From assembly GCF_902459505.1 (NCBI RefSeq), contig NC_047088.1:99191704-99255703 (forward strand): 64,000 bases of DNA, written 5' to 3'. This DNA is from Geotrypetes seraphini (lineage: Eukaryota; Chordata; Amphibia; Gymnophiona; Dermophiidae). This document shows, piece by piece, positions 1 to 10,690 of this stretch. Positions within the stretch are counted from its first letter, which is position 1. Every line of letters begins with the position of its first letter. The position numbers were made by a program, and so were the translations under genes. The notes beneath the pieces are model-generated. The model worked only from the letters and a program-made list of their open reading frames with translations, was not told where the DNA came from and did no database searches.

Positions 1-660
1 AGCCGACAGCCTCCGTGCCGCCTGAAGCCAACATCCACCTTGGGAGAGCGAGAGAGAGAGATATGCGTGGAAACGCGCATGGGCACTCCTACCTGCAGGG
101 ACCTACTGCGCACGGAAAACGGGAACATACTGGTAAGAGTGCGCATACGCACTTAGGCTTTTATTATATTAGATAATACACTGTAACACTACAAAAGATT
201 GGTTTGAGTTCAGTTGCTTTTAACTCTAGCTCCTTGCAAAGGAAAATTAGCATTGTGCTGCAGCAGTGTCTAGTACACAGCAGAACCTCAAGCAGACTGC
301 AGCACAGGAGGCTATGTGCAGAAGATGTGCCTATCCAGTCTCCAAGAAACAACTGTAGGGATGTAATCTGGGTGTGGTGGGGAGGAAAAGCCCAGAGAAA
401 AGGAAAATAAGATACAATCCTAAATACAAAGATGGCTGGATTTCAAGCAAAATGATACAGCAGCAGCATCTAGTGGCCATGTAGGGGTAGGAACACTGCA
501 TAGAATCCTAAAAATATAATACAATGCAAACAAGAGCATTCATACACTGCTTATAATAGTAATGCATATGGTGGTGGTTCTAGCTGTAGCTGAGAGAACT
601 GCAAAGTATTCTTATTTTCCACAAATGCTACTAGGACCACACAGTCATATTGCAGATTCA
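1..660. other. intergenic DNA, no gene seen
   Basis: I see no coding potential beyond chance open frames and no recognisable repeat edge. The stretch has a GAGAGA run near 50-60 and otherwise mixed sequence. It is probably old, decayed repeat. Confidence 0.5.
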
Positions 661-689
661 TATACAGTGGTGTGGAAGAAGTATTAGTC

Positions 690-905
690 CACTTTTAAAG
701 GTAATAAAAGAAAGAAACAAAGAAAATTATAACTTTTTTATTGGACTAACTTAAAAACATTTTTGGATTAGCTTTCTGAAGGCAAACCTTCTTCAGAGCA
801 GAAGTTTGGAAATGAGCAACTGATGACATATATCAAAAGATATACATGAAACCAGAGTTGGAAAGGTGCAAGAGATACTCAAGCACCAATGATAGCAGGC
901 ATGTG
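690..905 (-). repeat. Penelope-like element 3' tail with hammerhead-like core (candidate)
   Basis: On the - strand the segment CTGAAGAAGGTTTGCCTTC followed by AGAAAGC (about 771-798) has the layout CUGANGA, short stem AGG/CCU, GAAA. That layout recalls the hammerhead motifs carried by Penelope-like retroelements. An AT-rich stretch follows it. No reverse transcriptase is attached here. The family call comes from memory of similar vertebrate repeats. Confidence 0.3.
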
Positions 906-926
906 ACTGGATCTAGTAAGTGATGA

Positions 927-1940
927 TCACACCAGACAGTGAAGCAAATCCACTTGAAACGGTAACAGCGTTTGAGTGGGAGGTCTTCTAGAAGTCTGAA
1001 TAATAGCCATCACTGGAGTAGAAAGTGTCGAGGTATCTAATTGTTGGGAGAGAGATACCATAATGAACTTAGGATTGGGATGGAGCAGAGAACCATCGTT
1101 CTGTGTCAGGAAGGTTGGAAAGATCTGCAGTGTGATGGGTTCCCTTTTGCTGAATTGTAGGAGAAGGAACCAAGGTTGACAAGGCAACCATGGAACTATT
1201 AGAATCATGGTGGCCTGATCTTGTCAAAGTTTGAGCAGAATCTTCCTGATCAGTGGAATTGGTGGAAATGCGTACAGAAACTGGTTCCCGCCAGTTGAGG
1301 AGAAAGGCATCCTACTCCAGATGATTGGTAGTGTAGAGTCTAGAACAGAAGACTGGAAGTATGTGATTGTGAGGGGAAGCAAAGAGGTCTATCTCTGGAA
1401 TTTCCCAATCTGCAAAGATTTGATGAAGAACCTTGGAGTTGAGTGTCCACTTGTGAGGCTGAAGGATTCTGCTCAATTTATCTGCCAATACATTTTTCTT
1501 TCCTGCCAGGTATACTACTAGCAGGAAAATGTGAGGTATCGCTAAGACCATATTTGTATCACTTCCTGGCCGAGATGGCGAGATCCCATTCCTCCCAGCT
1601 TGTTCACATAGTACATAGCTACTTGGTTGTCTGTGCAGATGAGTACTACTTGATTGAAGAGACGATCTTGAAATGTGAACAGAGCATTGCAAATTGCTCA
1701 GAGTTCGAGTAGATTGATGTGGACAATTTTCTCCTGAGAATTCCAGATTCCTTGGGTGTGGAGACCATCGAGATGGGCTCCCCATCCGATCATGGAAGCA
1801 TCGGTTGTTAGAACCTTTTGATGTGGTGGTACTTGAAACAGTAGTTCCTCGGAGAGGTTGGTAGGTGTTAGCCTACCATAATAGCTTCCCCCATAATAGC
1901 TTCCCCCATAATAGCTTCTCTCTTCCCTATCTTCCACTAC
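927..1940 (-). mobile_element. DIRS-like retrotransposon fossil, RNase H region
   Basis: The - strand frames give a DIRS-type RNase H signature (TTDAS, GWGAHLDG, the H-I-N-L-LEL run) near 1700-1900. Next come the aspartate-rich end (DLFASPHNH, about 1340-1420) and the downstream linker (IVPWLPCQPWF, about 1170-1200) that normally leads to the tyrosine recombinase. It is a broken fragment with several interruptions and no terminal repeats, so an old insertion. Confidence 0.75.
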
Positions 1941-2177
1941 CTCCCGTCATCCTCTGTCAAGTTTGGTTAAAACTTGTTTATATCATGGAAGCATCGGTTG
2001 TTAAAACCTTTTGATGTGATGGTACTTGAAACAGTAGTTCCTCGGAGAGGTTGGTAGGTGTTAGCCTACCATAATAGCTTCCCCCATAATAGCTTCCCCC
2101 ATAATAGCTTCTCTCTTCCCTTTCTTCCACTACCCCCCGTCATCCTCTGTCAAGTTTGGTTAAAACTTGTTTATATC
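1789..2177. repeat. 193-bp direct tandem duplication, two copies
   Basis: A unit starting CATGGAAGCATCGGTTGTTA occurs at about 1791 and again at 1984. Both copies carry the internal triplicated ATAATAGCTTCCCC motif and end at AACTTGTTTATAT. Only a few bases differ, so the duplication is younger than the DIRS fragment whose edge it includes. The second copy runs on into the L2-like tail. Confidence 0.85.
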
Positions 2178-2297
2178 TGATAAATTGTTGTAAATCTGCG
2201 TGTCAACGCAGATACTACTTTAATTGATGTAAACCGCCTAGAACTCACCGGGTATGGCGGTATATAAGAATAAAATAATAATTATTATTATTATTAG
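2160..2297 (+). mobile_element. L2-clade LINE 3' tail
   Basis: The sequence GTAAACCGCCTAGAACTC, then ATGGCGGTATATAAGAATAA and an (ATT)n run, is the same 3' end seen on the longer L2 copies at 36530-37128 and, inverted, at 60893. Only the last 140 bp or so remain. Confidence 0.7.
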
Positions 2298-2700
2298 CCA
2301 CCACTGGAGCAATTTTTGAAATTGTGATGTCACTCTGATCTGATGAAAGAGAAGGCCCATGGCTTGAGACCACTGGGTTGAAAGAGACCATTGAGGATCT
2401 CTGAGATGGAATCAGGCAAAGGGAGTGACATGTATTATAGACACCATGGGCCAGATACAGTAACCGGTGCTCAAGTCGATGGCCACCTTAAAAACGGCTG
2501 CTCATTGCCTGTCAATCATTCTAGGGCACCGGTTACAGAATCACGGCTTTGAGGAGTCCCCGCTGCTCAGCTGATGGGGGAGAATTCCCCTGCCATGATC
2601 GGCTGAGCGGCCGCAGCAGAGAACCCCTGAAACCCCCCCCCCACACACACACACACACATTCCACAGCAGGAGGAATGCCCACTGTCTCCTGCCAGCACT
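2298..2700. other. decayed repeat and CA microsatellite, no gene
   Basis: A GC-richer segment (2450-2620) contains GGCACCGGTTACAG and CTCAGCTGAT words in partial inverted pairs. The word CTCAGCTGAT recurs in the foldback at 37853-37948. A C8(AC)n microsatellite lies at 2633-2661. No coding sequence is visible. Confidence 0.5.
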
Positions 2701-4402
2701 CCCCACAATATCTTTATAATAGTCTCTACCATTTTGCTTGGTACCAGCACAGAATCACCTGTCTATAATTTCTCAGATCACCTCTGGAACCCTTTTTAAA
2801 AATTGGTGTCACATTGGCCACCCTCCAGTCTTCCAGAACTATGCTGAATTTTAAAGAAAAATTACAAATTACTAACAATAGCTTTGTACACTTATTTTTC
2901 AATTCTATCAGCACTGTGGGATATATACCATCTGGTCCAGGCAATTTGCTACTGTTCAATTTGTCAAATTGACTCATTACATCTTCCAGTGTTACAGAGA
3001 TTTGTATGAGTTTCTCTGATTCATCAAAATTGAATACCATTTCTAGCACCAGTAACTCCCCCATATCTTTCTTGGTGAAGACCGAAGCAAAGAATTAATT
3101 TAATTTCTCTGCTAAGGCCTTGTCTTCCCTGAGATCCCCTTTTATCCTTCAGTTGTCTAGCAGGCCAGATAATTCTCTTCTTGGCTTCTTGCTTTTAATA
3201 TACTTAAAAAAGTTTTTACTGTGTGTTTGTGCTTCCAGTGCAATCTTCTTTTTAAGGCTTCTCTTTGCCTTCTTTATTAGCACCTTACATTTGCAAGCAC
3301 CTACCATTTTTTGTGCTGTTTACAATTATTTTCAGTTAGAGCGTTTTTCCATTTTCTGAAGGATTCTTTTAGCTCTAATAGCTTCATTAACCTCACTCAT
3401 TAACCACACTAGCTGCTGTTTGGTCTTCTTCCTTTTATAATACATGGAATATATCTAGTCTGGGCTTCCAAGATGGCATGTTTGAATAACATCAACAGAA
3501 AAAATTCTAGTGATTTAAAAGTATTACAGACTAAATATCACAAAAACCACTAACATATGAAATAAAGCTGTACGGTTAATCATCAAATCTGCGAATGCAT
3601 ACTTTATATCGGGGTGGTAAGTCTCAGAATATGGAGCCTTATACCCAATTCTGGGTTTTATCGTGAAAACTTTTCACTTGCTCCTGCTCACATCATAGAC
3701 TTCCAACCCCCATCTAACTGTTTTTCACTATCCTTATATTACTTTTATTTATTTATTTCTTTATTCAATAAATAACTTCAAAAACATTCTTCTTATTTTA
3801 AAATTCTTCTTATTGAAATAAGATGTGTGGTGCAACAAGATTTTGAATGAAAAATTTAACACTGTGATGTTTAGATGTATATGGGCAAATATAAGGAATA
3901 TTAGATTCTGCCTTTTAAAATAAGAAGAATGTTTTTGAAGTTATTTATTGAATAAAGAAATAAATAAAAGTAATATAAGGATAGTGAAAAACAGTTAGGT
4001 GGGGGTTGGAAGTCTATGATGTGAGCAGCAGCAAGTGAAAAGTTTTCACGATAAAACCCAGAATTGGGTACAAGGCTCCATATTCTGAGACTTACCACCC
4101 CGATATAAAGTACGCCGTCACAGCTTTGATGATAACCGTACAGCTTTATTTCATATAATAGTGGTTTTTGTGATATTTAGTATGTTTAAATAACATCCAC
4201 GCCTGATGTGAAGTTTTGACCTTTTCAGCTGCTCCTCTAAGTTTCTTTTTTACCATTCTCTTCATGTTATCATAGTCTCCTTTTTTAAAGTTAAATGCTT
4301 TTGTATTGTATTTCCTGTGTGAACTTATTCCAATCTGATCATGTTATGATCACTGTTATCAAGCAGCCCCAGCATCATTATCTCCCACACCAATTCATGT
4401 GA
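2700..4402 (-). mobile_element. CR1/L3-type LINE fragment, RT region, interrupted
   Basis: The - strand of 2726-3064 encodes a CR1-like reverse transcriptase start: the SSKLPGPDGI motif, then DWRVANVTPIFKKGS and NYR. The family's upstream sequence continues to about 3477 and resumes at 4198-4402 after a 688-bp insertion. The 3' half is missing, so this copy is 5'/internal only. Frameshifts and stops make it non-coding today. Confidence 0.75.
3494..4181. mobile_element. 688-bp foldback insertion with 16-bp target duplication
   Basis: Two arms, 3530-3801 and 3913-4181, are inverted copies of about 270 bp with few mismatches, around a 111-bp loop. A 36-bp unpaired stretch precedes the left arm. 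The insertion sits inside a CR1 copy and is flanked by ATGTTTGAATAACATC (3478-3493) and ATGTTTAAATAACATC (4182-4197), a 16-bp duplication with one mismatch. No coding frame is convincing. I do not recognise the family. The long target duplication suggests target-primed insertion more than a classic TIR transposase. Confidence 0.8.
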
Positions 4403-5122
4403 CATAGTAACATAGTAGATGATGGCAGATAAAGACCCAAATGGTCCATCCAGTCTGCCCAACCTGATTCAATTAAAATTTTTTAATTTTTTCTTCTTAG
4501 CTATTTCTGGGCAAGAATCCAAAGCTCTACCCGGTACTGTGCTTGGGTTCCTACTGCTGAAATCTCCATTAAAACCTACTCCAGCCCATCTACACCCTCC
4601 CAGCCATTGAAGCCTTCCCCAGCCCATTCTCCACCAAATGGCCATATAGAGACACAGACTGTGCAAGTCTTCCCAGTACTGGCCTTAGTTCAATTTTTAA
4701 TATTATTTTCTGACTCTAGATCCTCTGTGTTCATCCCATGCTTCTTTGAACTCATTCACAGTTTTACTCTCCACCACCTCTCTCGGGAGCGCATTCCAGG
4801 CATCCACCACCCTCTCCGTAAAGTAGAATTTCCTAACATTGCCTTTGAATCTACCACCCCTCAACCTCAAATTATGTCCTCTGGTTTTACCATTTTCCTT
4901 TCTCTGTAAAAGATTATGTTCTACATTAATACTCTTCAAGTATTTGAACGTCTGAATCATATGTGCTCCACCAAGAACTAGGTCTAGAATTGCTTCACCT
5001 CTTGTCGGTTCCTGAACCAGATTCTCCATAAAGCAGTCCTTGATTTCATCAAGGAATTTTATCTCCTTAGTATGTCCTGTTACATTTACCCAGTTAATAT
5101 CAGGGTTGTTGAAATCACCCAT
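4403..5122 (-). mobile_element. CR1 LINE with large internal deletion (endonuclease joined to ORF2 C-terminus)
   Basis: The - strand 139-codon frame at 4703-5122 begins in the endonuclease domain (MGDFNNPDINW, then EAILDLVLGG). It passes directly, near 4955, into the C-terminal CR1 tail (IQTFKYLKSI, KTRGHNLRLRGGRFK, FTERVVDAWNALP). The reverse transcriptase between them, which should be well over 1 kb, is absent. The CR1 3' tail (ACATAGTAACATAGTAGATG, read on +) closes the element at 4403. The frame stays open across the junction. Confidence 0.8.
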
Positions 5123-7215
5123 TATTATTGTTTACCCAGTTTGTTAGCCTCCCTAATTTCTGATAACATTTCATTAGCTGTACATTCATCCTGGTCAGGC
5201 GGACGGTAGTTCCCTAACCTCATGAATATTCATTGTGGATATCCTGAAAACCTGGCCTGCCTGTAGACCTCCGGGACTGGAATTGAGTAGCTCTGCAGTA
5301 GAGGATACATTTGAAGCTGTGCAAGAATTGTAGAGAGTTTGCGAGTGAGTTGAGTCTGAGGGTAGCTGAGAGTGATAAAGTGTGAGATTGAGATGACAGG
5401 AGCTTGGCACAGCAAAGGGAAATGTGCATACTGCATCGAGAGACTGTTCCATTATGATCTCCATTTTACATTCTGAAGGATGAAAGAAAGAACACTGCCT
5501 CTTCAAAGGATCCTTTATTAGATCAGTGCATGCAGCAATATGGGCACAAGAAACTCCTTGAATGAAAACTTTGCCAACATCTGTTTCACACACTGCATGA
5601 GAATAGAGTGTAGAAATCACTTGGACTTAGGGTATCCCTGGCATGACACAAAAATCATGGCACTTGGCTGGTGTGGGGCCTTGAGCTCTGCATATGTTCA
5701 AGACCTACTGGCTTCTGTGTGCTCTGAGATTTCCAAAGTTTGAGCAGGAAGTTTCAGAGAGGGCTATAACTGGCAGAATTTTAGAATATAATTTCACTAT
5801 AGTACTTCACATACTCTCCGTAGTATATATTGATGGTGGTGAATGATACTCATGCAACTTAGAGCCGTTTCTCTCTATTGTAAGTTTCACAAACTGATTT
5901 CAATATATTCTCCCATAATATCAACATATACTCCCATAATGTCATTTCAGTTTGCACTCCCCCTTTTTTCACCTCACAACTCCTGTGTTAGTATCACTGG
6001 ATCTTTGCTTCTCATATATATGGTCTTCTGTTGTTTTCTCATTTCATCTCTAAACTCGTATCCTTTAAATCTTCTTTTATCTTTTCTTTCATTTATTTTT
6101 CTTTCTTTGCAAGTCTTCATTCTATTTATGTATTTTATTTCTGTTCTCCCCAAGGACCCTTGAGGAATGCAATTCCTTTGCCGAAACATGGCCCGTGCAG
6201 GATCCAGGTTCCAGTTTGTGTATATTGCTCAAAGTACTGCTCGATTGAGATTGTTGAACTTCATATTAAATAAACATTATTTCATAATTCATCTCCTGGG
6301 TCCAGGGACTGGTCCCACTTGTGTGCTTTTGGACACTCATAAATGTTCAAGGCCCCAAACCAGCTGACTGTGATGATTTTTGTGACAGTATCAGCCGTGA
6401 TAAAGAGTTAAAGAACAAAATACTAGTTATCTGGGGGGGAGGGGGGAGGGGGGAAAGAGAAAAATGATGGTCCCCTTGGAGGAAAAGGGAAGAAGAGAAA
6501 TGCTGGAATATAAACCTTCAATTTATATTCAAGTTAACATATACGGTATCTTGGTTTATATTTGGATGGATTTACAGTATACAGTATTAGAGTATGAGTT
6601 TTCCTGAACACTCAGATCCTCAGCTAAGAGACAATTGGAAATTTCATCTATGAAATTTTGTCACAGAATAAGATGGAGGAATACAGCTTTTAGTGTAATA
6701 GTCCTAGCTATTGGAATACTTTACCCATAGAGTTTCTTTATTTGTATACTTTTGCTCTGTACACTGCCTTTCCCTGCTTCATCAGTTCAGATAGTATAAA
6801 AAATCTCCAATAAACAAAATCATATACACATAGCACACTCCATGGCTGGTGTAAGCCATTTTGTCCTAAAGTACTTGTTTCATTTTCTTTTATAGAATGG
6901 ACTACAAGTTGGTGTGTTACAGACACTCAGATGTAGGTGCCTCTTTATAGAACTGCCCTCCACAAGCAAGACTTAGGGAACACCAATCTTTTATAGAAAG
7001 TAGACTGTTGTATCTGCTCTGGATTCCCTGCTGTTCAAGATCCAGTTCAGCATTTCCATGTCTTTACTACTGCTATTAGTGGGAAAATGGTTACTATATA
7101 ATATCATTCAAAGAGATGGTTGGAGAGAGACATAAAAGGAAAGTCACAGATGTACAGTGAGAGAGAGACACACAGATACAAGCTGAACAAGGAAGAAGCA
7201 AATGATCCCTTCATC
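5123..7215. other. intergenic DNA with small repeat remnants, no gene
   Basis: 5221-5290 is half of a hAT MITE (CATGAATATTCATTGTGGAT word) whose full form is at 13062-13250. 6150-6200 (GACCCTTGAGGAATGC, then TTTGCCGAAACATGG) resembles a Penelope-type tail. A G-run microsatellite lies at 6433-6456. I see no exon-like open frame with splice sites. Confidence 0.5.
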
Positions 7216-7554
7216 CCCTAATACAGGGATGTCAAACTCAAATCACATAAGGGGCCGAAATCTAAAACGCAGGCTAAGTTGTGGGCTGGATTTTTTATTA
7301 AGATACTTGCCCCCTCCTTTGCTGACGCGCAGTGTGGGCCCCTGCGCCGGTGGTGGCTCCGATGCTCACAGGATTTCTGTGAGCGTCGGATCAATCGCCG
7401 GCGCCAGTGCCAAAACCCACGCTGCGCGCCAGCAAAGGAGGGGATCAGTCTTAGTAGAAGTATAGGGATGCAACCTCTCCAACCCCACTCCGGCTACAAA
7501 ATATATAAAAAATACTTTTCCTCTCTTTTAAGTTAGAGAGTTGCGCGGGGACAG

Positions 7555-7765
7555 AAATCCCACCCGTCCCCACCCGTCCCCGCCAAAATCCCACCCATCC
7601 CCACCCGTCCCCGTGAGGAATCCCTCCGTCCCCACCCGTCCCCGTGAGGAATCCCTCCGTCCCCACCCGTCCCCGCGAGGAATCCCCTCCGTCCCCACCC
7701 GTCCCCGCGAGGAATCCCCTCCGTCCCCACCCGTCCCCGCGAGGAATCCCCTCCGTCACCATCCT
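7555..7765 (+). repeat. GC-rich minisatellite (CCCCACCCGTCCCCG type)
   Basis: Tandem units of roughly 30 bp, built from CCCACCCGTCCCCGYGAGGA and ATCCCYTCCGT, repeat about six times. They form the left subterminal block of the nested hAT. Long open frames over it are artefacts of the repeat. Confidence 0.85.
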
Positions 7766-8338
7766 TCCCTATAAACTTCAGAAATAGTTATTTTATTTAA
7801 TTATGCTACTGAATTAAAGGCTCTGGTAGAGACCCATTTACAAATAAGCAAAGAGACTATTAATTTGGAAATATTAATTGGGAAGAATACATACTTTGTA
7901 AATGGGTTTCTACCAGAACCTCTAATGTAAATATAAAATATAAATACTCAGCTGATGAGAACCCACAAACTGTCAGCTGAGGACTTCCTTTGCAGTTGGC
8001 TTGGGGTCCCTTTTGCCAAGCTTGGCAGGCAGCAGTAGCGTCCCTGAGTCACAGATGCTGGCACCTCAGTGTCTCATGGATGCTGCCAGCGACTGCTGCG
8101 CTTGGTGGAGGGGAGTTCTGACCATCTCTAGAGGAGGTCCTCTGCTGGCGGTGCTTGGGGATCCCCACCAGTCACAGCAAGGGCCAACAAGTACTTCAAC
8201 ACTGTAGAAATAAAACCAGAAATGCATTTCCTTTTCTTTTGAACACAAAACAAAGATATCTGCCATATACATTTCCCAAGGCAGATGACTCTATGCAATG
8301 TCACCTCGGTAACAAAATACAAAAATAGACAAATACTC

Positions 8339-8469
8339 CCCCTCCCTTTTTACTAAACCACAATAGTAGGTTTTAGCACAGGGAGTTACGCTGAATGCCT
8401 CGCGCTGCTCTCAATGCTCATAGGCTCCCTGCGCTAAAAAACAATATTGCGGTTTAGTAAAAGGGAGCC
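8339..8469. mobile_element. foldback MITE of the CCTTTTACTAAACC family
   Basis: The left CCCTTTTTACTAAACCAC pairs with the right GGTTTAGTAAAAGGGAG, and an inner pair GCACAGGGAG / CTCCCTGCGC surrounds a short loop. Relatives lie at 24701-24832, 28878-29036, 32922-33107 and 40116-40223. Confidence 0.75.
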
Positions 8470-9786
8470 ATAGTGCAAAATATAGACAGCAGATATAAAT
8501 TCTCAAAACAGACACATTTTGATCACTAAATTGAAAATAAAATCATTTTTCCTATCTTTGCTGTTTGGTGATTTCATGAGTCTCTGGTTGCACTTTCTTC
8601 TTCTGACTGTGCATCCAATCTTTCTTCCTTTCTTTCAGCCTCCTGTATGTTTCCTCTCCTCCAGACCTCATTCTCTCCCCCAACTTTTTCTTTCTGTCTC
8701 CCTGTTCCCCCTTCTTTCTGTCTCTCTGTCTGCCCCCTTTCTTTCTTTCTCCGTGCCCTCCCCCAAGCCACTCGGTTTGCTGCCACCGCCATCGGGGAAT
8801 AGTCCCCAAGCCACCGCTGTCCCAAGCATTCCCTGCAGAAGCGTCGCGCTGACCAGCATTCCGCTCCCTGACGTCAATTCTGACGTAGGAGAGGAAGTTC
8901 CGGGCCAACAAGGCATTTCTCCTCATTCCATCCAGCCTGAGCCCCATCTCTCCTTGATCCAGCATTTCCCTTCTGTGTCTGTCAGAATTACCATTCCACC
9001 TATTTTCCAGCATCACCCTTCTTTGTGTCCATCTCACCTATATCCCTATCTCACCACTTTTTCAGAATCTTCATTTGTCTCTGTCCTTGTCTTTACCCCA
9101 TATTCACCATTTGCCCTTTCAATGTCTTTATCTCCCCCCCCCCACACACACACTTTTTCAGCATTACTTCTATGTCTCTATTTCACCTCCTCTTCATGTC
9201 CCCTCTGTATCTCTATCCTTATTCAGAAGGTCCTGCTTACCCTTTCTCTTCTTTGTGTCACTATCTCCATTTTCAGCTTTCCCCCCTTTTCCTTTGTTAC
9301 TGCACCCTGTAGCCAGAATCTTTCCACCCTCTCTCCACTCCGGCCCAGCCCAGTATGAAATATTTCCTTTTGTTTCTCTCCCCTCTCTCTTCTCCTCCCT
9401 CACCCACGAGTCCTGCATCTGGCCCTCTCCCTTCTACCTGCACCTGGCAACACCCCCCTGCTCCGCGGCTCTCTTAAGCAACTCGTCAGCAGCGGTGATC
9501 AAGACAAGCTGCCGACATCGAGGCCTTCCCTCTACGAGTCCCACCTTTGTGGAAAAAGGAAGTTGAAACAAGCGGGACTCGCAGAGGGTAGGCCCCGACG
9601 CCAGAAGCTTATGTCGATCGTTGCTGCTGAGTTGCTGAAGAGAGCCGCAGGTAGAAGGGAGAGGGAGATAGGAAGGCTGTAGAAGCTCCGGAGCATGACA
9701 CCGAACCCGGCCAGGATGATTTCTTTTTCAGGCTGCTGCTGCCGCTGCCATCCCCCACCCGAAATGACAAAAAACAGCCTAATGCC

Positions 9787-9961
9787 CGCGTCGGGAAATA
9801 GCCATGCTGAGCAGTGAGCTCAGCACGTACACAGATGAAAGCCTTGCTTGCTGATTGGTCCGGCGGCACAGTGGGGCGGGGCCGCCGGACCAATCAGCAA
9901 GCAAGGCTTTCATCTGTGTACGTGCTGAGCTCACTGCTCAACATGGCTATTTCCCGACGCG
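9787..9961. promoter_or_regulatory. palindrome with inverted CCAAT boxes and central GC box
   Basis: Two arms of 81 bp (9787-9867 and 9881-9961) are near-perfect inverted copies around a 13-bp spacer. Each arm carries a CCAAT box (GATTGG 9853-9858, CCAATC 9890-9895), and GGGGCGGGGC (9873-9882) spans the spacer and right arm. That is the layout of a bidirectional polymerase II promoter core. It lies inside the nested hAT, and activity is an inference. Confidence 0.5.
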
Positions 9962-10019
9962 ACGCCAGACTTGTAAGCTGCATGCTTGCATCGCCAGAAT
10001 TTAGGTAGGTTGTTTTCAT

Positions 10020-10195
10020 CCCCGTGGGAGTCCCGTGGGCAAGGGGGCGTCCCCGTGGGAGTCCCGTGGGTCAGGGGGGCATCCCCGTGGGAGTCCCGTG
10101 GGCCAGGGGGCGTCCCCGTGGGAGTCCCGTGGGCCAGGGGGGGAACCCGCGGGATCCCCGCGGGACCCGCGGGATCCCCGCGATCCCCGTTCCCG
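10020..10195 (+). repeat. GC-rich minisatellite (GTCCCCGTGGGAGTCCCGTG type)
   Basis: Four to five units of about 30-36 bp built on CCCCGTGGGAGTCCCGTGGG run into CCGCGGGATCCCCGCG words. They form the right subterminal block of the nested hAT and mirror the block at 7555-7765. Confidence 0.85.
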
Positions 10196-10484
10196 TGCAG
10201 ACCTCTATTTTAAGTCCCAGTTCACGCTTGCTGTCTAACACCAGCTCTGGCAGGATACATATTTCAAATCTGACATATTGTAATCACAAAATAGAAATAA
10301 AATGATTTTTTCTACCTTTTGTTGTCCAGTCATTTTGCTTTTGGTCCCAGTTTCTCTTTCTGATTTTGTCTATCTTCTAATTCTCTTTCCAGTGTCTGTG
10401 GCCATTTTTTTCTCCTCTTCTCTCTTGCTTCAGTCTCTGTCTCCAACATATTCATTTTTCCCTTTCAACTTTTCTCCTTTTTTT

Positions 10485-10690
10485 CTTTTCTTTTTTATAA
10501 ATCTTTATTGATTTTTAAACTTTGACAATGCAATACAATTATGTGAACATAAATATTTCATAAAACGCATTATTAAACATACAATTTTTACTTGGAACAA
10601 TCATTTTCTCCCCCCCTTACCAAATTACTACAATAAGACAAATTATGTAATTATAATATTATAATTAAGTATTTTCTTTTCTGCCTCTGT
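10485..10690 (-). mobile_element. 5'-truncated Tx1-like L1 3' end
   Basis: A T-rich start and TTTATAAATCTTTATTGATT, followed by AT-rich sequence, match the beginning (3' end, - strand) of the long L1 copy at 24951. The insertion sits in the shared pyrimidine-rich module of the outer hAT. Confidence 0.65.

Larger units (their letters stand above)
7534..10207. mobile_element. hAT-type transposon nested in the outer element
   Basis: Ends are TAGAGAGTTGCGCGGGGA and TTCCCGTGCAGACCTCTA, with an exact 8-bp duplication TTTTAAGT at 7526-7533 and 10208-10215. Subterminal GC-rich minisatellites lie at both ends (7555-7765 and 10020-10195). The middle holds the pyrimidine-rich module shared with other elements here, a CCTTTTAC-type MITE (8339-8469) and a long palindrome (9787-9961). 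No transposase is present, so it must have been moved in trans. Confidence 0.85.

Noticed and set aside
7451-7774. Long open frames of Gly/Arg/Pro repeats
   Set aside because: They are translations of a GC-rich minisatellite inside a hAT element. The repeat is open in several frames on both strands.
8519-9566. A 279-codon + strand frame rich in Ser, Leu, Pro, Phe
   Set aside because: It lies in the pyrimidine-rich module shared by non-autonomous hAT elements. Composition explains it, and no domain or splice structure is visible.
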